This document shows positions 1 through 4,874 of a stretch of DNA of 8,959 bases, in pieces. Source of the DNA: Myxococcales bacterium (lineage in GTDB: Bacteria; Myxococcota; Polyangia; HGW-17; SLPX01); the NCBI GenBank assembly GCA_007131745.1, contig SLPX01000023.1, positions 1-8,959 on the forward strand, written 5' to 3'. The notes under the pieces were generated by a model, which was not told the origin of the DNA, searched no databases, and saw nothing but the letters and a program-made list of their open reading frames with translations. The position numbers were made by a program, and so were the translations under genes. Every line of letters begins with the position of its first letter. Position 1 is the stretch's first letter.

Positions 1-1
1 C

Positions 2-328
2 GTCAGGACCCCCGGCAGTTTTGAGATTCCCGGGGTGGCAAGAAGGGTAGTGAAGTCCGGTGATTATGACGGCGTGATTTGCTTGGGCGCTGTCATCCGC
101 GGGTCGACCCCTCATTTTGATTATGTGGCGGCCGAGGTCTCCAAGGGAGTCGCCGCAATTTCCATGGAGGCGGAACTTCCCGTGGTGTTCGGTGTTATAA
201 CGACCGATACAATCGAGCAGGCGGTTGAACGGGCGGGCACCAAGGCCGGGAACAAGGGTTACGACGCGGCCGTAGCAGCGATAGAATTGTCTGATCTTTA
301 TGCACAACTTCCATTGAGCGATGCATGA
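2..328 (+). CDS. ribH: 6,7-dimethyl-8-ribityllumazine synthase (C-terminal part; 5' end outside window)
   Basis: Lumazine synthase condenses 5-amino-6-ribitylamino-uracil with 3,4-dihydroxy-2-butanone 4-phosphate, the penultimate step of riboflavin synthesis in the cytoplasm. The reading frame is open from base 2, so the gene is cut by the window edge. About 108 residues are visible of a family length near 155. Visible family motifs are PGSFEIP at the left edge, [14 protein letters not shown] with the His corresponding to the catalytic histidine of the family, and the phosphate-site region [11 protein letters not shown] followed by [14 protein letters not shown] at position 35 is in frame, but it lies inside the conserved core and is not the real start. 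The gene ends 13 bases before nusB, a common bacterial ribH-nusB pairing that implies one transcript. The identification is secure; only the N-terminus is missing. Confidence 0.97.
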   Translation, partial: VRTPGSFEIPGVARRVVKSGDYDGVICLGAVIRGSTPHFDYVAAEVSKGVAAISMEAELPVVFGVITTDTIEQAVERAGTKAGNKGYDAAVAAIELSDLYAQLPLSDA

Positions 329-341
329 GGCCGGTGTTTGA

Positions 342-785
342 ATGAAGGCCAGAAGACGTTCTCGTGTCCTGGTGCTCAGGATGCTTTATTCCATGGATAC
401 GGGCGGTTATTGGGACACAACCGGGCAAGGCGTTATGGATGTCATCCAAACGTTGAATACTCATTTCCCTCTCGTGGATGATGAACAACATATATCTGAA
501 GATCGTCCGTTCATGCGAACCCTTGCGCTCGGGGTTGTAACGAAAAGGGATGAACTGGATTCCTCGCTTGAGAAGGCAAGCAACAACTGGAAGACTTCCA
601 GGATGGACATTGTAGATCGTTGTATTCTCAGGATGGGCGTTTTCGAGATCTTGCACATGGAAGGAGTTCCTGATGCCGTGACAATCAGTGAAGCGATTGA
701 CTTGGCAGCGGATTATGGAAGCGAACGTTCGGTGCCGTTTGTAAACGGCATATTGGACGAGGTTAGAAGAAAAAACATCGCTTGA
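342..785 (+). CDS. nusB: Transcription antitermination factor NusB
   Basis: NusB is a small all-helical RNA-binding protein. With NusE (S10) it binds boxA of rRNA leaders and supports antitermination. The 147-residue product has the usual family length. It starts with the basic helix MKARRRSRVLVLRMLYSMD, matching the NusB opening (R-x-x-A/V-x-x-x-L-Y-x-x-D). It ends with the typical segment TISEAIDLAADYGSERSVPFVNGILDEVRR, whose core is VNGILD. The ATG at 342 is the only sensible start. The ribosome site before it is weak (GAGG at about 327-330, overlapping the ribH stop), so translational coupling to ribH is plausible. A small dyad GTTC-GAA-GAAC lies just past the stop at about 787-797, but it is too weak to call a terminator. 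Confidence 0.95.
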   Translation: MKARRRSRVLVLRMLYSMDTGGYWDTTGQGVMDVIQTLNTHFPLVDDEQHISEDRPFMRTLALGVVTKRDELDSSLEKASNNWKTSRMDIVDRCILRMGVFEILHMEGVPDAVTISEAIDLAADYGSERSVPFVNGILDEVRRKNIA

Positions 786-879
786 AGTTCGAAGAACGCA
801 TGGAAAGTATCTGAGAAAGTAGACTTAACAACTTGCAATCATTGAATATTATGACTTGTGAAGGCCCTGTTTTTCTATT

Positions 880-908
880 CTGAAAATCCCCCCTTTTTCT
901 GTTATAAT
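880..908 (+). promoter_or_regulatory. Sigma70-type promoter for the candidate small RNA
   Basis: A perfect -10 box TATAAT lies at 903-908. Seventeen bases upstream is CTGAAA (880-885), which matches the TTGACA -35 box at four of six positions. A start near 914-916 would follow. No protein gene begins for another 400 bases, so the transcript would be an untranslated RNA or a very long leader. On the opposite strand, TTGCAA and TATAAC with an 18-base gap also resemble a promoter, so the direction is not certain. Confidence 0.5.
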
Positions 909-913
909 CAATA

Positions 914-1092
914 AAATCAAATAGTTGCAACCCGAGTAATCGTCGTTCGGCTTTTTGCGCAAAAAAACAAGCGATGTAACGTCTTGTAAATATTGAAAAA
1001 TTGCCCAGCGGCCTAGCTCGGGCTGCAAAGAGCGGGAACGCAACATAGCCCTTTTCGTAAGGGCGCGCAAAAAAAAGTTGCATTTTTTTTGC
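914..1092 (+). ncRNA. Candidate structured small RNA of about 180 nt (family not recognised)
   Basis: This is inferred from structure, not from a recognised family. Just after the TATAAT box, TTGCA-A-CCCGAG (925-936) is complementary to CTCGGG-C-TGCAA (1017-1028): 11 pairs with one A/C mismatch, enclosing about 80 bases. Inside it a stem-loop can form from ATCG 939-942 with CGAT 972-975, GTT 945-947 with AAC 966-968, and TTTTT 952-956 with AAAAA 961-965. Downstream are hairpin GCCCTT-TTCGT-AAGGGC (1048-1064) and a perfect 10-base inverted repeat with an A8 and a T8 tract (1067-1092), where transcription could end. The size and closed-stem shape resemble 6S RNA, but I cannot find clear 6S landmarks, so no name is given. 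It could also be a long leader of the MerR-like gene. Confidence 0.4.
1048..1092 (+). terminator. Tandem hairpins with A8/T8 tracts, possible terminator
   Basis: GCCCTT (1048-1053) pairs with AAGGGC (1059-1064) around the loop TTCGT. Directly after it, GCAAAAAAAA (1067-1076) pairs with TTTTTTTTGC (1083-1092) around the loop GTTGCA. The T8 tract is part of the second stem rather than following a GC-rich stem directly, so this is not a textbook intrinsic terminator. It is the best candidate 3' end for a transcript from the promoter at 880-908. Confidence 0.4.
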
Positions 1093-1211
1093 CTGCTAAA
1101 TGTGTGACCTATGAAGGATTAACGCGGCAGATAACCCAAGATGTGGGGGGCAGGGAACAGATGTTCAGGTATTTTGCCGAGAATAGTTGCGAAAAAATAC
1201 TTTGGAGATTC

Positions 1212-1256
1212 CACTGAATAGAATATTATCGATGTATACACTGAATGTATTATTCT
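1212..1256. repeat. Direct repeat and imperfect dyad upstream of the MerR-like gene (possible operator)
   Basis: CACTGAAT occurs at 1212-1219 and again at 1239-1246, 27 bases apart start to start. Overlapping this, AGAATATTAT (1220-1229) and GTATTATTCT (1247-1256) form an inverted repeat with 8 of 10 pairs, centred near 1238 next to the palindrome GTATAC (1234-1239). A promoter-like pair TTGGAG (1202-1207) and TATTAT (1224-1229), 16 bases apart, overlaps the left arm. The position about 65-110 bases before a DNA-binding protein gene fits an autoregulatory site, but that is inference. Confidence 0.35.
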
Positions 1257-1320
1257 GATTATTCAACATTCGTTAGATTATAGAGAAGATAAACATCTAA
1301 AGCAAGGCAGGGATCAAATC

Positions 1321-1878
1321 GTGAAACCTCTGTTAAAAGAAGAAGTACGTAGAATCGCCGAAGCTTATCCCGATGGGCTGACATCGGCGCAGATAGTGGC
1401 TTTTTTCAAGGCTAACGGTGTGCGGATGAGCGAGGCTACATTTCGCAAGTACGTGCAGATGGGGCTTTTGCCGAGATCGCGCCGTGTAGGAAGAAAAGGA
1501 CGTCATAAAGGATCCAGGGGGATTTATCCGCCCAAGGTTTTGGAACGAATCGCCTGCATAAGAGCGCTCATGGAAGAAGGCTACACCATGGAGGAGATTC
1601 AAAATGGGGTTATGCGGTTCAGGGGAAGAATCGATGACGTGGAAAGAAGCGTCAACGAACTGTTCGCCGAGTTCGAAAAGGAAATGGAATCGCCCAGGTT
1701 TGTTTTGGACTCTCCGGCAAGGAAGAGCGTGACCGTCGAACTGGACGATGCCCGTCGAGCGGCGAAAGATCTGCTGGATCGACTGGAAGGGATTGAAAAG
1801 ACATTAACCGAAACTTTACCCGCATCCACGGATGATTCCGACGATTCATTCGGGGTTTTGGAACACAAATATTTCTAG
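1321..1878 (+). CDS. MerR-like winged-helix transcriptional regulator
   Basis: This 185-residue protein is a probable cytoplasmic DNA-binding regulator. Residues about 17-95 resemble a MerR-type DNA-binding domain. [11 protein letters not shown] starts the helix-turn-helix, and [17 protein letters not shown] (38-53) corresponds to the MerR 'T-x-R-Y/K-Y-x-x-x-G-L-L-P' recognition and wing region. The very basic stretch [14 protein letters not shown] (54-67) forms the expected wing, and [23 protein letters not shown] (72-94) matches the second helical element. Residues about 105-165 look like a coiled-coil dimerisation segment, and the tail is acidic (DDSDDS). No effector-binding cysteine set is visible, so the ligand is unknown. 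GTG at 1321 is chosen as the start because AGGGA lies 7 bases upstream (1309-1313) and the domain begins soon after. It is followed 22 bases later by a second DNA-binding protein gene, probably co-transcribed. Similar proteins are familiar to me from deltaproteobacteria and myxobacteria; their function is not known to me. Confidence 0.8.
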   Translation: MKPLLKEEVRRIAEAYPDGLTSAQIVAFFKANGVRMSEATFRKYVQMGLLPRSRRVGRKGRHKGSRGIYPPKVLERIACIRALMEEGYTMEEIQNGVMRFRGRIDDVERSVNELFAEFEKEMESPRFVLDSPARKSVTVELDDARRAAKDLLDRLEGIEKTLTETLPASTDDSDDSFGVLEHKYF

Positions 1879-1900
1879 CCTGCATCAGGGGAGAAAAAAA

Positions 1901-2380
1901 ATGCAAACGCAAGACAGCCATTTGAACACGAACACCATTACAACCAGCGTCAAGAGAAAAGTAAGATCCAGGAACAGGCGGAGAACAAGAGCGCGGTCGA
2001 AAACGATTGCGCCTCGAAGGCTCACCAAAGAAGAAATAAGGATGAAAGAGTTTCTGGACACGGTGGATTTGGAGAAACCGAAGTGTCGCAGTCAATGCTC
2101 CGGCGGATTGAGACCTTGTCCTTTCGTGAGTTGCAGGTTCAACCTTTTCCTGGATGTAACGGATTCCGGCTCGATAAAATTGAATTTTCCGGATCTTGAG
2201 ATCTGGGAACTGGAAGACACATGTGCCCTGGATGTGGCGGAGCGCGGGGGAACCACGCTGGAAGAGGTAGGTGAGATCATGAATCTTACAAGGGAAAGAA
2301 TCAGGCAGATCGAAGTGCGTGGACTCTTAAAACTCAAAATGGACCCGCTTTCGGACAAGTTGGAGCATTATCTCAAATAA
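1901..2380 (+). CDS. Small sigma-region-4-like helix-turn-helix protein with a four-cysteine cluster
   Basis: The start is ATG 1901, preceded by AGGGGAG (1887-1893) at good spacing; an upstream in-frame ATG at 1832 lies inside the previous gene and has no comparable ribosome site. The product has 159 residues. The N-terminus is strongly basic ([17 protein letters not shown], 18-34). The middle carries cysteines at 62, 66, 73 and 78 (C-x3-C-x6-C-x4-C, ending [11 protein letters not shown]), a possible zinc or iron-sulfur site. Residues 108-145 match sigma70 region 4.2: [10 protein letters not shown], then [21 protein letters not shown] and a helix ending LLKLK. There is no region 2, so the protein cannot act as an ordinary complete sigma factor. 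It may bind -35-like DNA or RNA polymerase as a regulator. It probably forms an operon with the MerR-like gene 22 bases upstream. The fold call is firm; the function is unknown. Confidence 0.8.
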   Translation: MQTQDSHLNTNTITTSVKRKVRSRNRRRTRARSKTIAPRRLTKEEIRMKEFLDTVDLEKPKCRSQCSGGLRPCPFVSCRFNLFLDVTDSGSIKLNFPDLEIWELEDTCALDVAERGGTTLEEVGEIMNLTRERIRQIEVRGLLKLKMDPLSDKLEHYLK

Positions 2381-2650
2381 TACCGAAAGTTCCGTTGGTG
2401 AACCGCTGGATTTGATGCTGTTTTGCAATCCTCTGTTTTTGGATCTTTTCGCGATCCTAGCGCTTCCAGTCCTTGCAGTCCTGTAAACCATGATCTAAAA
2501 AGCCGGGAGAGAAACTATGCGGAAGCAGTCGCCGCGCTTGGATTGTTTCGAGCCGAGATTGCGTAAACCATCCGAGTTTTGGGCCTGGATGCCGTGTAAG
2601 GCTTTTCGGGCGGATTTTTTTATTCGGATGTGATGCGAAAGGAGATTCAG
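2381..2650. other. 270-base spacer before ilvE
   Basis: No recognised gene lies here. A small hairpin GGATC-TTTTCGC-GATCC is at 2441-2457. A weak promoter-like pair TTGCAG (2473-2478) and TAAAAA (2496-2501), 17 bases apart, could drive ilvE. A 38-codon open frame (2517-2633) follows GGGAGAG (2505-2511); its product has no recognisable domain and no run of branched-chain amino acid codons, so a classical attenuator leader peptide is not supported. The 9-mer GTAAACCAT occurs twice (2483-2491 and 2563-2571). I see no clear intrinsic terminator after the preceding gene. Confidence 0.4.
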
Positions 2651-3727
2651 ATGGAAATGAAGATCACCGTTTTGCCGGAGGAACAGAGAAAGAAAATACC
2701 TGAAGATGATATGCAGCTTGGATTCGGACGTACTTTTACTGATCATATGTTCCTGATGAATTACGACGAAGAAAAAGGTTGGCATGATTTAAGGATACAG
2801 CCTTACGGTGATTTGCATCTTGACCCGGCATGCATGGCCTTGCATTACGGCCAGGAAATATTCGAGGGCTTGAAAGCATACCGGGGTGATAACGATTCCG
2901 TTTACCTTTTCAGACACAAGAAAAATATTGAAAGGATGAATGCATCCTGTGAGCGGCTGGTGATGCCGAAGATGGATGTGGACGAGGTTTCAGAGGCGCT
3001 GGAAAAACTGGTTTCCATCGACAGGAACTGGATTCCCCGGACACACGGATGTGCGCTTTACATAAGGCCCACGATGATTGCGACCGATCCTTTTTTGGGG
3101 GTACGGCCTTCGAATACCTACTTGTTTTACATCATTTTGAGTCCTGTTGCGGCTTATTACCCTGAGGGATTCAATCCGGTGAAAATTTATGTAAGCGAAG
3201 ATTATGTCCGGGCGGTCAAAGGCGGAATGGGCGAGGCAAAGGCGGCCGGTAATTATGCAGCAGGTCTCAAGGCGCAAGTTGCGGCCAGAAAAGCCGGTTA
3301 TGCTCAGGTTTTGTGGCTTGACGCGATCGAAAGAAAATACGTTGAAGAAGTGGGCACAATGAACATATTCTTCAAGTTCAAGGATGAATTGGTGACAAGT
3401 CCTCTTACCGGAAGCATACTCCCGGGGGTTACGCGGGACGCTGTTTTGACGATAGCCGAAAAATGGTCCATCTCCGCTACGGAGAGAAATGTATCGATTG
3501 ATGAAGTGATAGAAGGGGCTAAAAACGGGGACCTGAAGGAGTGTTTCGGCTCCGGAACCGCGGCGATCATATCTCCTGTCAAGGCTATCCGGTACAAGGG
3601 TGAAGAGGTCAAGGTCGGCGATGGATCCACCGGACCCACGGCGCAAAAACTATATAATTACATTTTGGATCTTCAGTATGGAAAAGTTGAGGATCCGTTT
3701 GGATGGGTAAAAAGAGTTAATTTATGA
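2651..3727 (+). CDS. ilvE: Branched-chain amino acid aminotransferase, class II (PLP-dependent)
   Basis: This enzyme transfers the amino group between glutamate and the 2-oxo acids of leucine, isoleucine and valine. It catalyses the last step of their synthesis and the first step of their breakdown. The 358-residue product has the length and sequence of the longer, eukaryote-like BCAT group. Landmarks are GFGRTFTDHMF near the N-terminus, ALHYGQEIFEGLKAYRG, LYIRPTMIATDPFLGVRPS, and the PLP-lysine motif GMGEAKAAGNYAAG. The likely Schiff-base lysine is residue 197 (codon 3239-3241). Further on are YVEEVGTMNIFF, the SPLTGSILPGVTRD phosphate-binding segment and CFGSGTAA. The start is ATG 2651 because GGAG (2641-2644) lies 6 bases upstream. 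A GTG at 2630 would add seven residues and has poorer support. The next gene begins 29 bases downstream, so the two may be co-transcribed. Confidence 0.95.
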   Translation: MEMKITVLPEEQRKKIPEDDMQLGFGRTFTDHMFLMNYDEEKGWHDLRIQPYGDLHLDPACMALHYGQEIFEGLKAYRGDNDSVYLFRHKKNIERMNASCERLVMPKMDVDEVSEALEKLVSIDRNWIPRTHGCALYIRPTMIATDPFLGVRPSNTYLFYIILSPVAAYYPEGFNPVKIYVSEDYVRAVKGGMGEAKAAGNYAAGLKAQVAARKAGYAQVLWLDAIERKYVEEVGTMNIFFKFKDELVTSPLTGSILPGVTRDAVLTIAEKWSISATERNVSIDEVIEGAKNGDLKECFGSGTAAIISPVKAIRYKGEEVKVGDGSTGPTAQKLYNYILDLQYGKVEDPFGWVKRVNL

Positions 3728-3756
3728 GTCAGCCCTAAGAAAGGCCGGGTGGAAAA

Positions 3757-4257
3757 ATGGTTAAAGACCGAATTGACAAGAAGGGGCTTACCGTCCACAA
3801 GAAGCAGCCAAGGGAAGAAGCCTCGATAAGGGTGGAGGATGATATATTCGTGATAGTGACGCAGCTATTCTGTCCGAACGGCCACAATCTTGTCGACGGA
3901 GAAAACAAGAATTTCGATGGCTATGGCGGAATCCGCCTGCTCCTTTCCGACGGAAAAACCGAAGGGATCGTGGAAGTGAGTCCTTTTCATGGGGATTCGG
4001 CGAAAACGGGCGTGGAGTTCGAGCAGGGGGTGCGATTGTCTATAAAGTGTCCGTCCTGCAAGGTTGAGCTTCCCGCTCTGGCGAGATGTAGCTGCTCGGG
4101 GCATGGGATGGTGAGAAAAATGTACTTGACTCCGGCCCGAACGGATTCAAGCATAGTGGCAGTGTGTGATGTTTGGGGCTGCCCGCGATCGCGTGTCATA
4201 GATGGAAACGATTTGTTGAGTGAATTCCTCCAAGGGCGTATCATGGAACCTGATTGA
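3757..4257 (+). CDS. Uncharacterised Cys/His-rich protein, probable metal-binding
   Basis: I do not recognise a named family. The 166-residue product is soluble, with no signal peptide or membrane segment. After a charged, Lys-rich N-terminus (1-24), the body has paired metal-ligand-like motifs: CPNGH (C39, H43), CPSC (C98, C101), CSCSGH (C111, C113, H116) and CDVWGC (C137, C142). These could make two zinc-ribbon-like sites, CPNGH with CPSC and CSCSGH with CDVWGC. The segment between them (about 52-95) looks like a beta-rich domain (GGIRLLLSDGKTEGIVEVSPFHGD). The start is ATG 3757, with a weak GGGTGG ribosome site at about 3746-3751. It lies 29 bases after ilvE and directly before the rpsO promoter, whose -35 box overlaps its stop codon. 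The coding call is good; function is unknown, and zinc binding is inference from the motifs. Confidence 0.75.
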   Translation: MVKDRIDKKGLTVHKKQPREEASIRVEDDIFVIVTQLFCPNGHNLVDGENKNFDGYGGIRLLLSDGKTEGIVEVSPFHGDSAKTGVEFEQGVRLSIKCPSCKVELPALARCSCSGHGMVRKMYLTPARTDSSIVAVCDVWGCPRSRVIDGNDLLSEFLQGRIMEPD

Positions 4258-4283
4258 CAGAACCTCGACCTATGGTGTATGAG
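4254..4283 (+). promoter_or_regulatory. Probable sigma70-type promoter of rpsO-pnp
   Basis: A perfect -35 box TTGACA is at 4254-4259, overlapping the TGA stop of the upstream gene (4255-4257). An 18-base spacer leads to TATGAG at 4278-4283, four of six matches to TATAAT. A start near 4290 would give a leader of about 95 bases before rpsO, which fits the strong expression expected of a ribosomal protein gene. Confidence 0.5.
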
Positions 4284-4335
4284 GTCAATCTTTCGGAAGA
4301 GCTGCTGCGAGGGTCGCTGCGGGGCTTTTTCCTTC

Positions 4336-4366
4336 GGCTCGTCATTGGGGCGAGGCCTTTTGTTTT
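4336..4366 (+). terminator. Terminator-like hairpin in the rpsO leader
   Basis: GGCTCG (4336-4341) pairs with CGAGGCC (4351-4357), with one bulged G, around a loop of about nine bases. It is followed by TTTTGTTTT (4358-4366). It may end transcription from the ilvE side. Because it lies downstream of the TTGACA promoter and just before the rpsO ribosome site (GGGAG, 4373-4377), it could also act as an attenuator or be part of an S15 feedback site. Confidence 0.45.
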
Positions 4367-4384
4367 CGACCCGGGAGAAAAGAT

Positions 4385-4654
4385 ATGGGACTTGCAACGG
4401 AAAGAAAAAAGGAGATCATCTTAAAATATCGGCAGCATGATGGAGACACCGGTTCTCCGGAGGTCCAGGTGGCCATTTTGACCGAACGGATCACATATCT
4501 GACCGAACATTTCAAGACACACAAACATGATCATCATTCCCGCCGCGGGCTTTTAAAGCTTGTCGGACAGAGACGGCGTTTGCTGGATTACCTCAAGAAG
4601 AAGAACTTCAAGAGATACAGCAATCTAATCAAATCGCTTGGTCTGAGGAAGTAA
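4385..4654 (+). CDS. rpsO: 30S ribosomal protein S15
   Basis: S15 binds the central domain of 16S rRNA early in assembly of the small subunit and forms a bridge to the 50S subunit. The 89-residue product has exactly the usual family length. It shows the conserved blocks [41 protein letters not shown], and [15 protein letters not shown] with the C-terminal [13 protein letters not shown]. The start ATG 4385 has GGGAG at 4373-4377, 7 bases upstream. It is followed by pnp, the same order as in many bacteria. In E. coli, S15 represses its own translation through a structured leader; a structured leader also exists here, but its mechanism is not shown by sequence alone. Confidence 0.98.
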   Translation: MGLATERKKEIILKYRQHDGDTGSPEVQVAILTERITYLTEHFKTHKHDHHSRRGLLKLVGQRRRLLDYLKKKNFKRYSNLIKSLGLRK

Positions 4655-4687
4655 GGATTGTATCGGATTTTAACAGGATTTCATTGA

Positions 4688-4752
4688 GATCCGGACGTCC
4701 ATGTTCGCAACGACGACGGGGTCGCTGTCCGCCATGGCGTGAGCGTAGGATC
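4688..4752 (+). promoter_or_regulatory. Extended imperfect hairpin in the rpsO-pnp spacer (possible RNase III/PNPase control site)
   Basis: Nested complementary arms are visible: GATCC (4688-4692) with GGATC (4748-4752); ACG (4695-4697) with CGT (4738-4740); CCATG (4699-4703) with CATGG (4733-4737); and CGAC (4711-4714) with GTCG (4721-4724), with the loop GACGGG. No T tract follows, so it is not an intrinsic terminator. In E. coli, a double-stranded RNA in this same spacer is cut by RNase III and then lets PNPase repress its own synthesis. The position matches, but the equivalence is inferred. Confidence 0.5.
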
Positions 4753-4874
4753 CGCGAAGAGTACAAGCGGTGTGGGGTTCTGCAAACAACGCGTGGCAAA
4801 GGGAGCATGTTTGATACCGGCTGCGAAAGACCTGTGTCTCGCATTCAAAAGAAAAAAACAGGAGTACATTAAAC

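Larger units (their letters stand above)
786..1320. other. 535-base gene-free region between nusB and the MerR-like gene
   Basis: No convincing protein gene is present on either strand. The left part (to about 900) is featureless apart from a small dyad after nusB. The middle (about 880-1092) has a sigma70-type promoter, a long-range complementary pair and two hairpins, annotated separately as a candidate RNA gene. The right part (about 1095-1320) is AT-rich and carries a direct repeat/dyad and possible promoters for the gene starting at 1321. A minus-strand open frame crosses the region (763-1083), but it has no recognisable domain and overlaps the end of nusB. Confidence 0.6.

Noticed and set aside
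763..1083. 106-residue minus-strand open frame across the nusB-MerR gap
   Set aside because: It has no recognisable domain, overlaps the end of nusB, starts inside the A8/T8 hairpin and has low-complexity Phe/Arg-rich content, so chance is the better explanation.
914..1092. Naming the candidate RNA as 6S RNA (ssrS)
   Set aside because: Only length and overall closing-stem shape agree; I could not find sequence landmarks of 6S RNA by eye.
1832..1900. Upstream ATG at 1832 as start of the sigma-like protein
   Set aside because: It lies within the MerR-like gene without a good ribosome site, while ATG 1901 has AGGGGAG at proper spacing.
2381..2650. T-box or peptide attenuator controlling ilvE
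   Set aside because: I see no T-box consensus, no Leu/Ile/Val codon run in the small frame, and no convincing terminator/antiterminator pair.
2990..3646. 218-residue minus-strand open frame inside ilvE
   Set aside because: It is an antisense shadow of a clearly conserved aminotransferase gene and its product resembles nothing I know.
4684..4872. 62-residue + strand open frame in the rpsO-pnp spacer
   Set aside because: It has no ribosome site, is Arg/Gly-rich, and coincides with the hairpin arms that explain the sequence better.
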